Assembly: GCA_902381685.1 (NCBI GenBank)
Contig: LR698958.1
Span: 807,672 to 871,671 of the forward strand
Direction: 5' to 3'
DNA: 64,000 bases
DNA from: Lachnospiraceae bacterium
Lineage (GTDB): Bacteria; Bacillota; Clostridia; Lachnospirales; Lachnospiraceae
Under the pieces are notes generated by a model, which made no database searches, was not told the DNA's origin, and saw nothing but the letters and a program-made list of their open reading frames with translations. The position numbers and the translations under genes were made by a program. Shown here in pieces: positions 18,307-26,757 of the stretch (its first letter is position 1; the number at the start of each line of letters is the position of its first letter).

Positions 18307-18510
18307 TTGATTTCCTCCCTTAATTATGTCATACAGTATGTATTATAGCGAAGAAAGAAAAAGAATGCGAGCAAAAAATAAAAAGTATTGCAAAAAAACT
18401 ACTCTTACTCTATAATGAAAACACATAATATTCTATTTATTCAAATCAACGATGCGATTCGCATCAGATTCACCATGATGATAATTGAAGATGGACTGCA
18501 GGGAGGAAAA
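18307..18510 (+). promoter_or_regulatory. Divergent intergenic region with promoter and two dyads
   Basis: On the plus strand TTGCAA (18388-18393), 17 bases, TATAAT (18411-18416) is a near-consensus SigA promoter for the DUF5688 gene. Its leader contains a perfect dyad, GATGCGA-T-TCGCATC (18451-18465). On the minus side a TATAAT lies at 18340-18345 with CATACAGTATG next to it. No gene is visible in the gap. Confidence 0.6.
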
Positions 18511-19389
18511 ATGATAACATATTGTCAATTTATTGCAGCCGTAAAGCAGAAAGTGGAAAGTAATATAAACAGAAATGTAAGAGTGGAGGTTCATATTACA
18601 CTGAAAAATAATGGGAAAGAAAGGAGAGGGCTTGTTTTTATAGAGGAAGGAATCAACATTTCTCCGACGATATATTTGGAGGAATTCTATCAGAATTTTC
18701 GGGAAGGAAAAGCACTTGATGAAATCATTAAAGATATTTTAGAAGTATATGCGAATTCTAAGTTTTCAAAAAAGTGGGAGACGGAAAAACTGAGAGTATT
18801 TGAAAACGTGAGACATAATGTGCTGTGTAAAATGATTAACAGGGAGAAAAACAGAGAGTTTTTAAAAGAAACTCCCTATATACCATTTTTTGATTTGGCG
18901 ATTGTATGCTATGTGCTAATTGAATTGAATGAACATGGAATTGCCACCATGCCCGTAAAAAAGGCGCAGTTAGAGATGTGGGGAATAAAAGAAAATGAGT
19001 TGTTCCAAGTGGCAAAAAGAAATGTGCAGAAACAATTTCCGGCAGAATTGCGACAGATGAAAGATGTGATTGCTGAAATGATTGGAATGGAAGTTCAAGA
19101 TGCAGAGGACGATTTCATGTATGTGCTGAGTAATGAGATGAGAAGTTTTGGAGCCGTTTGTATTACATATGACGGCGTACCGGAATTAGTCGGGATAGAA
19201 TTGGAAGAAAACTACTATATTATTCCAAGCAGTGTTCATGAAATGATTATAGTTCCGGAGAGCAAAGCGCCAAGCCGGGAAGAAATGGAAAGAATGGTGA
19301 CGGAAATAAATGAAACACAGGTGGAGGAAGAGGAGGTTTTGTCCAATCGGGTTTACTTTTATGATATTCGGGCGAAGAAGATGAGTTGA
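18511..19389 (+). CDS. DUF5688-family protein, function unknown
   Basis: 292 residues from ATG 18511, which has GGGAGG (18501-18506) before it; the frame is open further upstream but that stretch contains the promoter. The layout fits DUF5688 proteins of Lachnospiraceae: an N-terminal part with KNNGKERRGLVFIEEGINISPTIYL in parts, a middle with a conserved-looking LCKMINREKNREFL and PYIPFFDLAIVCYVLI, and a C-terminal part resembling a response pattern ITYDGVPELVGIELEENYYIIPSS. No catalytic motif is recognised. It is monocistronic, between a divergent membrane gene and a tRNA. Confidence 0.7.
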   Translation: MITYCQFIAAVKQKVESNINRNVRVEVHITLKNNGKERRGLVFIEEGINISPTIYLEEFYQNFREGKALDEIIKDILEVYANSKFSKKWETEKLRVFENVRHNVLCKMINREKNREFLKETPYIPFFDLAIVCYVLIELNEHGIATMPVKKAQLEMWGIKENELFQVAKRNVQKQFPAELRQMKDVIAEMIGMEVQDAEDDFMYVLSNEMRSFGAVCITYDGVPELVGIELEENYYIIPSSVHEMIIVPESKAPSREEMERMVTEINETQVEEEEVLSNRVYFYDIRAKKMS

Positions 19390-19457
19390 TTCTTTACTTT
19401 TGAAGAAAAATGTGTTAAACTAATAGGGCATTTGGAGAAAATGGCAAATGCAAGTAT

Positions 19458-19529
19458 ACATCTATAGCTCAGGGGATAGAGCAATGCCCTCCGGAGGCAT
19501 GAGCGGCGGTTCGAATCCGCCTAGATGTG
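19458..19529 (+). tRNA. tRNA-Arg (anticodon CCG)
   Basis: Full cloverleaf: acceptor ACATCTA (19458-19464) with TAGATGT (19522-19528), D stem GCTC/GAGC, anticodon stem ATGCC/GGCAT with loop CTCCGGA (anticodon CCG), T stem GGCGG/CCGCC with loop TTCGAAT, discriminator G. The variable loop is 4 bases. CCA is not encoded. It reads CGG codons. It stands alone, about 70 bases after the DUF5688 gene. Confidence 0.96.
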
Positions 19530-19570
19530 TATCTTATCATTATTTTAACAAAATATTTTTATGAACACAG

Positions 19571-19606
19571 AAGGATTTTTATGGTGAAACATAAGAATCC
19601 TTTTTT
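19571..19606 (+). terminator. Terminator after tRNA-Arg
   Basis: AAGGATTTTTATG (19571-19583) pairs with CATAAGAATCCTT (19590-19602) over 13 positions with one G-U pair, then TTTT. Confidence 0.85.
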
Positions 19607-19744
19607 AATGTAATCTTTTTGTATATGTGAAAATTAACTTTGATTAAATTTTATGAAATTAAAGTGAAAGAGTGCTTGCTTTATTGTGACCTTTCAGATA
19701 AACTAGAGATAATTAATTTAAGTAGGAAGAGAGGGCATGACAAC

Positions 19745-21115
19745 ATGAGAAATGAAAAACTAGATGAAAGAATGCTGGAATTAAAAGAGGACATTTTTGC
19801 GTCAATCCGTGAAAGTGTTGCAATTGAAAGTGTGAAAAGCGAAGCAAAAGAGGGAGCGCCTTATGGTGAGGGGCCAAAGGCTGCATTAGATCATTTGCTC
19901 GCATTGGGAGAAAAATTAGGATTCAGGACAGGAAATGTTGACAACAGAGTAGGTTGGATTGAATACGGTGAAGGTGAAGAGATGGTAGGTGTTTTAGGAC
20001 ACGTTGATATTGTACCATTGGGAGAAGGCTGGGATTATGATCCGCTTGGCTGCGAAGTACATGATGGAAAGATGTACGGACGCGGTGTGTTAGATGATAA
20101 AGGACCTACAATCGGAGCAATTTATGCGATGAAAGCCATCAAAGATTTAGGACTTCCAATAGACAGAAGAATCCGTGTAATGATTGGAACAGATGAGGAG
20201 AACGGCTCGTCATGCGTACAGCATTATATTAAAGTGGGAGGAGAAAAGCCGACGATTGGATTTACTCCTGATGCGGAATATCCTGTAATCTTCTGTGAGA
20301 AGGGGCAGATTTTCTGGGAAGTGACAAAGAAAGTGGAGAATCCTTCAACGGTCAAAGTAATTTCAATCACGGGAGGTACGGCAAAGAATGTTGTTACACC
20401 AAAATGTACAATGGTAGTGGAGGGAGATTTTGATTTTCCTGCAACAGACCATATTTCCGTAACAAAAGAAGATGGAAAGACAGTGATTGTATCTTCAGGA
20501 AGAGGAGCACACGGAAGTCTCCCTCACTTAGGACAGAATGCGGCAATTCAGTTATTTACTGCATTGAAAGAAAATGGAATTGATTTAGGCGGAGATTTAC
20601 AGAAGATGATTGATTTCGTATTGGATAAAATCAATACGGAAACAAAAGGAGAAACATTAGGCGTATACGCCAACGATGAAGAGACAGGAGAAACTTCAGT
20701 ATGTTTCGGAGTGGTAAACTGTACAGAGGATAAATTATTCTTTACATTAGATGTGCGCTATCCAAACAATGCGGACAACGTAAAGATAACAGAGACAATC
20801 AAAGAAAAGGCAAAAGAATATGGTTTAGATGCGGAGGTAGAACAGACAGGAAAACTTCTGTATGTATCTAAAGAATCTGAATTGGTACAGAAATTGATGG
20901 GCGTGTACCGTGAATACACAGGAAGCACAGAAGAGCCGATTGCGATTGGCGGTGGTACATACGCAAAAGCATTTGATAACATGGTAGCATTTGGTCCTAT
21001 CTTCCCGGGAGACGACGATGTGATTCATCAGCCAAATGAATATGCGGAAATTGATAAATTAATGAAATCATTCCAGATTGTCGCTACGGCAATGTATGAA
21101 CTCGCTCAGAGATAA
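19745..21115 (+). CDS. pepV: Dipeptidase PepV (M20 family metallopeptidase)
   Basis: 456 residues; cytoplasmic two-zinc dipeptidase with broad specificity. Zinc-site motifs: GVLGHVDIVPLGEGW (His and the following Asp region), GRGVLDDKGPTIGAIYAMK, the catalytic-base region GTDEENGSSC, DAEYPVIFCEKG, and the C-terminal HQPNEYAEIDKL with the last ligand His. The lid domain (about 185-380) includes GGTAKNVVTPKC and GRGAHGSLPH. I start at ATG 19745 (MRNEK); the frame is open to 19640 but a GAGAGG-type site lies just before 19745. It is preceded by the tRNA terminator and followed by its own. Confidence 0.92.
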   Translation: MRNEKLDERMLELKEDIFASIRESVAIESVKSEAKEGAPYGEGPKAALDHLLALGEKLGFRTGNVDNRVGWIEYGEGEEMVGVLGHVDIVPLGEGWDYDPLGCEVHDGKMYGRGVLDDKGPTIGAIYAMKAIKDLGLPIDRRIRVMIGTDEENGSSCVQHYIKVGGEKPTIGFTPDAEYPVIFCEKGQIFWEVTKKVENPSTVKVISITGGTAKNVVTPKCTMVVEGDFDFPATDHISVTKEDGKTVIVSSGRGAHGSLPHLGQNAAIQLFTALKENGIDLGGDLQKMIDFVLDKINTETKGETLGVYANDEETGETSVCFGVVNCTEDKLFFTLDVRYPNNADNVKITETIKEKAKEYGLDAEVEQTGKLLYVSKESELVQKLMGVYREYTGSTEEPIAIGGGTYAKAFDNMVAFGPIFPGDDDVIHQPNEYAEIDKLMKSFQIVATAMYELAQR

Positions 21116-21151
21116 ATAAAAAAGAAATGAAAACCGAATAGAGAAACGGGA

Positions 21152-21190
21152 AAGACAGTTCAATTAAGAAATGGATTGTCTTTTTCTTTT
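21152..21190 (+). terminator. Terminator of pepV
   Basis: AAGACAGTTCA (21152-21162) pairs with TGGATTGTCTT (21172-21182) over 11 positions with two G-U pairs, then TTTTCTTTT. Confidence 0.8.
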
Positions 21191-21206
21191 GATACAGTAT
21201 TAAATG

Positions 21207-21260
21207 GAAAAAAGGAACTGTTGCTCCGGCAGAGTGTTCATCTACTTTTGCAACAGTCCC
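21207..21260 (-). terminator. Terminator of the minus-strand ABC transporter operon
   Basis: On the minus strand GGGACTGTTGC (21260-21250) pairs with GCAACAGTTCC (21224-21214) with one G-U pair and a loop of about 25 bases, followed by TTTTTT. Confidence 0.75.
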
Positions 21261-21265
21261 TTGAC

Positions 21266-22063
21266 CTATTCTAAATTAATTTTTTTCTTCATAATGTACA
21301 ATGTTACTACATAAGAAAGAACTCCCTGAATAACCATAATGATGCAGCTGACTCCATAAGAAGTTGACAGCAGATGCGAGACATTTGTCATTTCTGAAAG
21401 GTTGGAGGCAGGTCCGAAGAGAAGCGGAAATGCTCCCACTACAAACAGTATAATAAGACTTATCACGCTCACTACGCTGGAAAGAGCGAAGAAGAGAATG
21501 ACAGCGGCAAGTATACGGTGTTTGTTAAATAACTGTCCCAACGCAATGCAGACATAATAAAACGGTAAAGCAAAAAAACATGAAATAAGTCCAACCATAA
21601 AAGTTGAAATGAAAAAGAAAGAAGCAGGCATTTCAAGACTCTTCGTCAATTCACTCATAATCATGTCAGAATGCTTTATTACGTCCGGAACAAGAACAAG
21701 CATCAGAATGGATATGGTTATAACTGCATAACTTAAAACAACCCAAAATGTACCACTGATTGTTTTGGCAAGTAAATGCTGGGAAGGTGTTACCGGCAGT
21801 GTCAGTGTTAAATAGCCTTCATCAGTAAAAAGGTTTTTGTAAAAACGATAAAGAACCGCAAAAAGTGTTATATAATTGATTAGTACAAGAAGAATGATGT
21901 ACGTTGTGATTCCGAGTCCGATAACAAAGTATGGAAGGTCGTTATATAATTCCGAAGTAATTACGCACCGCGCCAAAAAAGAATAAATAAGCAGAAGTAT
22001 ATTTGCCGGAATCAGGACACGGGAAAGTGATTTTAAGTCGTATTTAATTAGTTTTGTTAACAT
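21266..22063 (-). CDS. ABC transporter permease (ABC-2-like, six membrane segments)
   Basis: 265 residues. At least six hydrophobic segments (about 14-34, 42-62, 105-130, 150-175, 180-215, 232-255), no soluble domain. The N-terminus MLTKLIKYDLKSLSRVLIP is typical of ABC-2-type permeases that pair with a separate ATPase. Its start overlaps the end of the ATPase gene by 7 bases, so they are translationally coupled. The regulator is of the GntR/YtrA type, so by analogy with the Bacillus ytr operon the system may respond to wall or membrane stress; substrate unknown. Confidence 0.8.
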   Translation of the reverse strand: MLTKLIKYDLKSLSRVLIPANILLLIYSFLARCVITSELYNDLPYFVIGLGITTYIILLVLINYITLFAVLYRFYKNLFTDEGYLTLTLPVTPSQHLLAKTISGTFWVVLSYAVITISILMLVLVPDVIKHSDMIMSELTKSLEMPASFFFISTFMVGLISCFFALPFYYVCIALGQLFNKHRILAAVILFFALSSVVSVISLIILFVVGAFPLLFGPASNLSEMTNVSHLLSTSYGVSCIIMVIQGVLSYVVTLYIMKKKINLE

Positions 22064-22755
22064 TTGAATACCTCCCTGAATAATGTGTCTACAGATTGTC
22101 TCTTTTCCGTTCGGATCTCATCTACAGTCGAGTTAAGAATAACGTGTCCGTTTTGTATAAAGATAACTCTGTCCAAAATATTTTCGATATCGTGAATCAA
22201 ATGAGTCGATAACAAAATGGTAGCATTTTCATTATAGTTCGTAAGAATAGTATTTAAAATATAATCTCTTGCAGCGGGATCAACGGCACCAATCGGTTCA
22301 TCTAAAATATAAAGATCAGCGTCTCTGCTCATAACGAGAATGAGTTGTACCTTTTCCTTCGTCCCTTTCGAGAGAGATTTAAGTCTTGCGTCAGGGTTGA
22401 TTTCCAAATGCTTTAACATACGGTATGCTCTCTCGGAATCGAAGTTGTCATAGAAATCTTCGAAATAAGAGATGATATCCTTAACTTTTCTGTGGGCGTT
22501 TAAATAAGTTCTCTCAGGGAGATAAGCCACGATTTTTTTTGTTTTGATTCCGAGCGGCTCGCCATCAATATAGATTTCACCGGAAGTCAATGTGAGCAAA
22601 CCGTTCAGTAATTTGATTAAAGTTGTTTTGCCGCTTCCGTTTGGACCTAAAAGGCCGATGATTTCTCCTCGTGACAGTGTGAGGTTCAAATTATCTAAAG
22701 CATAGAAATCACCATACTTTTTTGTGAGTGAACGGCACTCTATTATTGGTTTCAT
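22057..22755 (-). CDS. ABC transporter ATP-binding protein
   Basis: 232 residues. Walker A LLGPNGSGKTTLIKLL, Q-loop near AYLPERTYL, signature LSKGTKEKVQL (a variant of LSGGQ in which the second and third residues differ), Walker B ADLYILDEPIG, D-loop and switch His in LLSTHLIHDIE. It is the second gene of a GntR-ATPase-permease operon; its start codon abuts the regulator's stop. YtrB-like by arrangement. Confidence 0.92.
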   Translation of the reverse strand: MKPIIECRSLTKKYGDFYALDNLNLTLSRGEIIGLLGPNGSGKTTLIKLLNGLLTLTSGEIYIDGEPLGIKTKKIVAYLPERTYLNAHRKVKDIISYFEDFYDNFDSERAYRMLKHLEINPDARLKSLSKGTKEKVQLILVMSRDADLYILDEPIGAVDPAARDYILNTILTNYNENATILLSTHLIHDIENILDRVIFIQNGHVILNSTVDEIRTEKRQSVDTLFREVFKC

Positions 22756-23124
22756 TTAACGTTCCTCCTTCATAGTCTGTTCAATTAATGCTAGAATTTC
22801 TTCTTTCGGAAAACCTAAATGTTTCATCTTTTCTAAAAATTCACGAATATGCTCCTCAGCCATGTCGGCCTTTAATTTGTTTAACATTTTTGTATCCTCC
22901 GTAATAAAACGTCCGCTTGTCCTTTGAGAATATACGAGTCCCTGCCTCTCTAATTCTGATAGTGCTTTCTGCATTGTGTTGGGATTAACTGCCGCTTCCA
23001 GAGCTAAATCACGTACAGAAGGTAGTTTATCGCCTGCGTGGTAAGTGCCGGCAATAATATCATGAGAGATTCGTTCCATGATTTGCAGATAAATAGGGCG
23101 GTCGTTGTCCAAGTCCCATGCCAT
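22756..23124 (-). CDS. GntR-family regulator, YtrA subfamily
   Basis: 122 residues: an N-terminal winged helix (PIYLQIMERISHDIIAGTYHAGDKLPSVRDLALEAAVNPNTMQKAL in parts, then GLVYSQRTSGRFI) and a short C-terminal helical dimerisation tail of about 45 residues, the hallmark of the YtrA subgroup. I start at ATG 23124 (MAWDLDNDRP) since AAAGGAG lies before it; the longer frame would run through its own operator. It heads the operon and a perfect dyad covers its own promoter, so it most likely represses itself and the transporter. Confidence 0.92.
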   Translation of the reverse strand: MAWDLDNDRPIYLQIMERISHDIIAGTYHAGDKLPSVRDLALEAAVNPNTMQKALSELERQGLVYSQRTSGRFITEDTKMLNKLKADMAEEHIREFLEKMKHLGFPKEEILALIEQTMKEER

Positions 23125-23155
23125 AAAATTATCATCTCCTTTATTTAAAATAACA

Positions 23156-23181
23156 TATTGTATTATATATCTAATACAATA
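23156..23181 (-). promoter_or_regulatory. Operator of the GntR/YtrA-like regulator
   Basis: TATTGTATTA (23156-23165), 6-base spacer, TAATACAATA (23172-23181): perfect 10-base arms. It overlaps the -10 box and the expected transcription start of the operon. Confidence 0.8.
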
Positions 23182-23207
23182 ATAAAACACATATATAAAT
23201 TAGTCAA
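23179..23207 (-). promoter_or_regulatory. SigA promoter of the GntR-ABC operon
   Basis: Minus strand TTGACT (23207-23202), 17 bases, TATTAT (23184-23179). The -10 is partly inside the operator. Confidence 0.75.
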
Positions 23208-23236
23208 GAAAAAACTCCCCGTGAAAGAGGAGTTTC
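23205..23236 (-). terminator. Terminator of nfo
   Basis: Minus strand AAACTCC (23235-23229), about 10-base loop, GGAGTTT (23218-23212), then TTTTTTTC. It directly precedes the GntR promoter, whose -35 overlaps the T-tract. Confidence 0.65.
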
Positions 23237-23239
23237 GTG

Positions 23240-24145
23240 TTATTCATTGTCTTGAAGAATGGTATCTATAATGTTCGTCTGAAAAGCATTTGCACGTAGC
23301 ATTTCTATCTCATACCGATAAGGTGCGTAAGATTTCTTTGCCTTTGTTGGCGACGGGATATAAGGTGTCTCCAAAATTTTAGGGATTTCTTCAAAATCTT
23401 TGTGGTGTACAATATAAGAAATGGCATCAAAGCCAATTTCACCAAAACCTAAATTGGCGTGTCGGTCCTTTTTTGCACCGAGAACATTTTTGCTGTCATT
23501 GATGTGAAAAACAGCAATCTGGTCTTTACCGATTAATTTATCAAATTTTTCGATTACACCGTCAAAATCGTTGACAATGTCGTATCCGCTGTCGTTTGTA
23601 TGACAGGTGTCGAAACAGACGCGTAGTTTATCGTTATAAACAACTTTGTCATAAATCTGTGCCAGTTCTTCAAAAGTTCTTCCGATTTCCGTCCCTTTTC
23701 CCGCCATTGTCTCAAGAGCGATATTGCAGGTAGTATCTTTTGTCAGAACTTCGTTAATTCCTTTGGCAATCTGTTCGATTCCCGCATCAGTTCCCGCTCC
23801 TACATGAGCACCCGGGTGTAAAATTAAAGTATTACTTTTGCAGGCAGAGGCACGTTCCAGTTCTAAGCGGAGAAAATCTACCGCTAATTCAAAAGTCTCC
23901 GGCTTGACTGTATTTGCAAGATTGATAATATACGGAGCATGCACAACGATTTCGTTGATGTTGTGTTCTTTCATATATGCCCATGCCGGTTCAATATTTA
24001 ACTCGGAAATCTCTTTTCTTTTTGTGTTTTGTGGAGCGCCGGTATAAAACATAAAGGTATTTGCGCCGTAGGAAACTGCCTCTTTGGCTGAGCCTAATAA
24101 CATTTCTTTTCCGCTCATTCCTACATGAGAACCTAATTTCAACAT
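23240..24145 (-). CDS. nfo: Endonuclease IV (AP endonuclease)
   Basis: 301 residues, slightly longer than the usual 280. A TIM-barrel enzyme with three zinc ions that cuts DNA at abasic sites and 3' blocking groups. Visible ligand regions: [19 protein letters not shown] at the start, [71 protein letters not shown] in parts, and ILETPY. I start at ATG 24145 (MLKLGSHVG), with AAGGAT upstream; the in-frame ATG at 24184 overlaps the end of the upstream gene. Together with that redox protein it suggests an oxidative-damage unit. Confidence 0.94.
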   Translation of the reverse strand: MLKLGSHVGMSGKEMLLGSAKEAVSYGANTFMFYTGAPQNTKRKEISELNIEPAWAYMKEHNINEIVVHAPYIINLANTVKPETFELAVDFLRLELERASACKSNTLILHPGAHVGAGTDAGIEQIAKGINEVLTKDTTCNIALETMAGKGTEIGRTFEELAQIYDKVVYNDKLRVCFDTCHTNDSGYDIVNDFDGVIEKFDKLIGKDQIAVFHINDSKNVLGAKKDRHANLGFGEIGFDAISYIVHHKDFEEIPKILETPYIPSPTKAKKSYAPYRYEIEMLRANAFQTNIIDTILQDNE

Positions 24146-24170
24146 ATTGTATCCTTTCTTAACTGTCTGT

Positions 24171-24809
24171 TTATTTATATTCAAATTTATCTTTTGTCAC
24201 TTTGCAAATTGGACATTGATATGTGTCAGGTAATTCCTCAAAAAGAGTATCCCCGTCATAAATATATCCACATACGCCGCAAACCCAGTGCTTCGTTGAG
24301 GAGGAAGAGTCTTCGGGAATGTAGGTAGGGGCATTTTTAGGACTTTTTCCCTTGACAACTTTGTGGTAGTAAGCATATGTCATTGGAGGTTCATCTTTTA
24401 AAATATCTCCATCTGTTACTTCGCCGAGAAAAACGGTGTGAGTAGAAGTTTCCATTGTGTCAATAACCTTGCAGGTAACATATCCGCAGCAGTCATCAGG
24501 TATTGGAAGTCCTGATACAGTTTGGAATGGAATCGTGTCAAACTTATTCACATCTTTGCCTGATTGGAAACCGAACTGCCCAATTAGATCGGGAGAAGTG
24601 TTTTCTGACAAAATGGAAATGGCAAACTGCCCGGATTGGCGAATACATTCATTTGTAAAGTTATCATGATTGATGCTGATGGCAATGGTTGCAGGTGCGG
24701 AAGTAATCTGCATGGCGCTGTTGGCAATGCAGCCGGTTGGCCTTTCTTTATCTAAAGAAGAAATAAGATAAACTCCGTACGAAAAGTTGCGAAATACATT
24801 TTTATTCAT
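24171..24809 (-). CDS. Flavin reductase-rubredoxin fusion (high-molecular-weight rubredoxin)
   Basis: 212 residues. The first 150 form a flavin reductase/flavoredoxin domain ([22 protein letters not shown] in parts, [22 protein letters not shown] in parts, [14 protein letters not shown]). After a linker, the last 45 residues are a complete rubredoxin with two CxxC knuckles: [13 protein letters not shown] and [14 protein letters not shown]. This is the layout of Hrb of Moorella, which passes electrons from NAD(P)H to the flavodiiron protein FprA that reduces oxygen or NO. No FprA gene is in the window. nfo follows 25 bases downstream, so electron supply for oxygen detoxification and repair of DNA damage are probably coexpressed. 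Confidence 0.9.
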   Translation of the reverse strand: MNKNVFRNFSYGVYLISSLDKERPTGCIANSAMQITSAPATIAISINHDNFTNECIRQSGQFAISILSENTSPDLIGQFGFQSGKDVNKFDTIPFQTVSGLPIPDDCCGYVTCKVIDTMETSTHTVFLGEVTDGDILKDEPPMTYAYYHKVVKGKSPKNAPTYIPEDSSSSTKHWVCGVCGYIYDGDTLFEELPDTYQCPICKVTKDKFEYK

Positions 24810-24844
24810 AATAAACCTCCTTAATAATAGTAATTGTTACTGAT

Positions 24845-24873
24845 ATAATAGCATGAATACGAGAAAAAGGCAA
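24845..24873 (-). promoter_or_regulatory. SigA promoter of the rubredoxin fusion-nfo unit
   Basis: Minus strand TTGCCT (24873-24868), 17 bases, TATTAT (24850-24845). A small dyad AGTAA-N3-TTACT lies just downstream between promoter and ribosome site. Confidence 0.65.
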
Positions 24874-24894
24874 GAAAGGTTTTGAAATATATGG

Positions 24895-24923
24895 TTGTTG
24901 TTCATTATCTCATATGATAAAAT
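24895..24923 (+). promoter_or_regulatory. SigA promoter of argS
   Basis: TTGTTG (24895-24900), 17 bases, TAAAAT (24918-24923). The leader is only about 60 bases and has no T-box features. Confidence 0.5.
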
Positions 24924-24988
24924 ATACAAAGTATAACAAATATTACTTATTATATGTGATATAGGATTTATATATACAAGGAGGCACT

Positions 24989-26755
24989 ATGAAGAAGATA
25001 GCAGATATTATCAGTGGAGAATTAGAGAAGGCTTTTGAAGAGTCCGGTTATGAGGCGAAGTATGGGAAGGTAACTTTATCAAACCGCCCTGATTTATGTG
25101 AATACCAGTGTAACGGTGCGATGGCTGCGGCAAAGACATATAAAAAAGCGCCGATTATGATTGCGGGAGATGTTGTTGAAAAATTACAGAACAGTGAAGC
25201 AATTTCTAAAGTGGAAGCGGTAAATCCGGGATTTATTAATATTAAATTGAGTGAGGAATTCGTTGCGGATTATCTGAACAAAATGAGTGAAGACGACCAT
25301 TTAGGACTTGAGCAGAATGAAGAACCTAAGACAATCGTTATTGACTACGGCGGAGCAAATGTGGCTAAACCATTGCATGTGGGACATTTGCGTACAGCAA
25401 TTATCGGTGAGAGTGTTAAACGTATTGCACGTTTTATGGGAGATGAAGTTATCGGTGACGTTCATTTGGGAGACTGGGGATACCAGATGGGACTGATCAT
25501 TACGGAATTGAAAAAACGTAAACCGGAACTGCCGTATTTTGATGAAAATTTTGCAGGGGAATATCCGGAAGAAGCGCCATTTACGATTGATGAACTTGAG
25601 GAGATTTATCCGACAGCCAGCGCTTATGCAAAAGAACATGACGATTATAAGGAAGAGGCGCTTCACGCAACATATTTATTGCAGAACGGACATAAAGGAT
25701 ATACTGCAATATGGAAACACATTATGCGTGTATCTGTTACCGATTTAAAGAAGAACTATGCAAACCTGAATGTGGATTTTGACCTTTGGAAAGGGGAATC
25801 CGACGCGCAACCGTATATTCCGGATATGGTGGAATACCTGAAAAAAGAAGGTTATGCAAGATATGATGACGGTGCTTTGGTGATTGATGTAAAAGAAGAG
25901 ACAGACACAAAAGAAATCCCGCCATGTATGATTTTGAAATCGGACGGGGCGTCATTATATGGAACAACAGATCTTGCAACTTTAATCGAACGTGAAAAAC
26001 TGTACAATCCTGATGAGGTGATTTATGTAGTAGATAAACGCCAGGAATTACATTTTGTACAGGTGTTCAGAAGCGCAAGAAAAGCACATATTGTAAAAGA
26101 TGATACAAAACTTACATTTATCGGATTTGGAACAATGAATGGAAAAGATGGCAAGCCGTTTAAGACAAGAGAAGGGGGCGTTATGCGTCTTGAAAATCTT
26201 ATCGGAGACATTGAAGAAAGAATGTACGGAAAAATCATGGAAAACCGTGCCATCGAGGAAGAGGAAGCGCGCAAAACTGCTAAAATCGTCGGTTTATCTG
26301 CGATTAAGTATGGAGATTTATCTAATCAGGCATCAAAAGATTATGTGTTTGACGTAGACAGATTTACTTCTTTTGAGGGAAATACAGGGCCATACATTTT
26401 ATATACAATTGTGCGTATCAAATCTATTCTGGCAAAATATACGGAGATGAAAACAACTCCGGCAAGAGCATCTGTCAAGAAGGCGGTATCCGACAGCGAA
26501 AAAGCACTCATGCTTGAAATTACAAAATTTAATTCTGTAATTGAAACTGCTTATGAAGAAAAAGCGCCGCATAAGATTTGTGCATATGTATATGAACTTG
26601 CAAACGCTTTCAACCGTTTCTATCATGAGACGAAGATTCTTGCGGAAGAAAACGAAGAAAGACAGAAAAGTTTTATTTCTATGCTGCTTTTAACAAAAGA
26701 AGTGTTTGAAGCGTGTGTTGATATGCTGGGATTTGAGGCTCCGGAAAGGATGTAA
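24989..26755 (+). CDS. argS: Arginyl-tRNA synthetase
   Basis: 588 residues, class I synthetase. N-terminal Add-1 domain for the tRNA D-loop (residues 1-110), HIGH-type motif in ANVAKPLHVGHLRTAIIGE, a long catalytic core with DLATLIEREKLYNPDEVIYVVD and FGTMNGKDGKPFKTREGGVMRL in parts (the KMSKS region is degenerate, as in most ArgRS), and a C-terminal DALR anticodon-binding domain with YILYTIVRIKSI and ALMLEITKF. AAGGAGG precedes ATG 24989. alaX begins 2 bases after the stop. Confidence 0.97.
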   Translation: MKKIADIISGELEKAFEESGYEAKYGKVTLSNRPDLCEYQCNGAMAAAKTYKKAPIMIAGDVVEKLQNSEAISKVEAVNPGFINIKLSEEFVADYLNKMSEDDHLGLEQNEEPKTIVIDYGGANVAKPLHVGHLRTAIIGESVKRIARFMGDEVIGDVHLGDWGYQMGLIITELKKRKPELPYFDENFAGEYPEEAPFTIDELEEIYPTASAYAKEHDDYKEEALHATYLLQNGHKGYTAIWKHIMRVSVTDLKKNYANLNVDFDLWKGESDAQPYIPDMVEYLKKEGYARYDDGALVIDVKEETDTKEIPPCMILKSDGASLYGTTDLATLIEREKLYNPDEVIYVVDKRQELHFVQVFRSARKAHIVKDDTKLTFIGFGTMNGKDGKPFKTREGGVMRLENLIGDIEERMYGKIMENRAIEEEEARKTAKIVGLSAIKYGDLSNQASKDYVFDVDRFTSFEGNTGPYILYTIVRIKSILAKYTEMKTTPARASVKKAVSDSEKALMLEITKFNSVIETAYEEKAPHKICAYVYELANAFNRFYHETKILAEENEERQKSFISMLLLTKEVFEACVDMLGFEAPERM

Positions 26756-26757
26756 AG

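Noticed and set aside
24924..24988. T-box riboswitch before argS
   Set aside because: The leader is only about 60 bases and has neither specifier stem nor antiterminator bulge.
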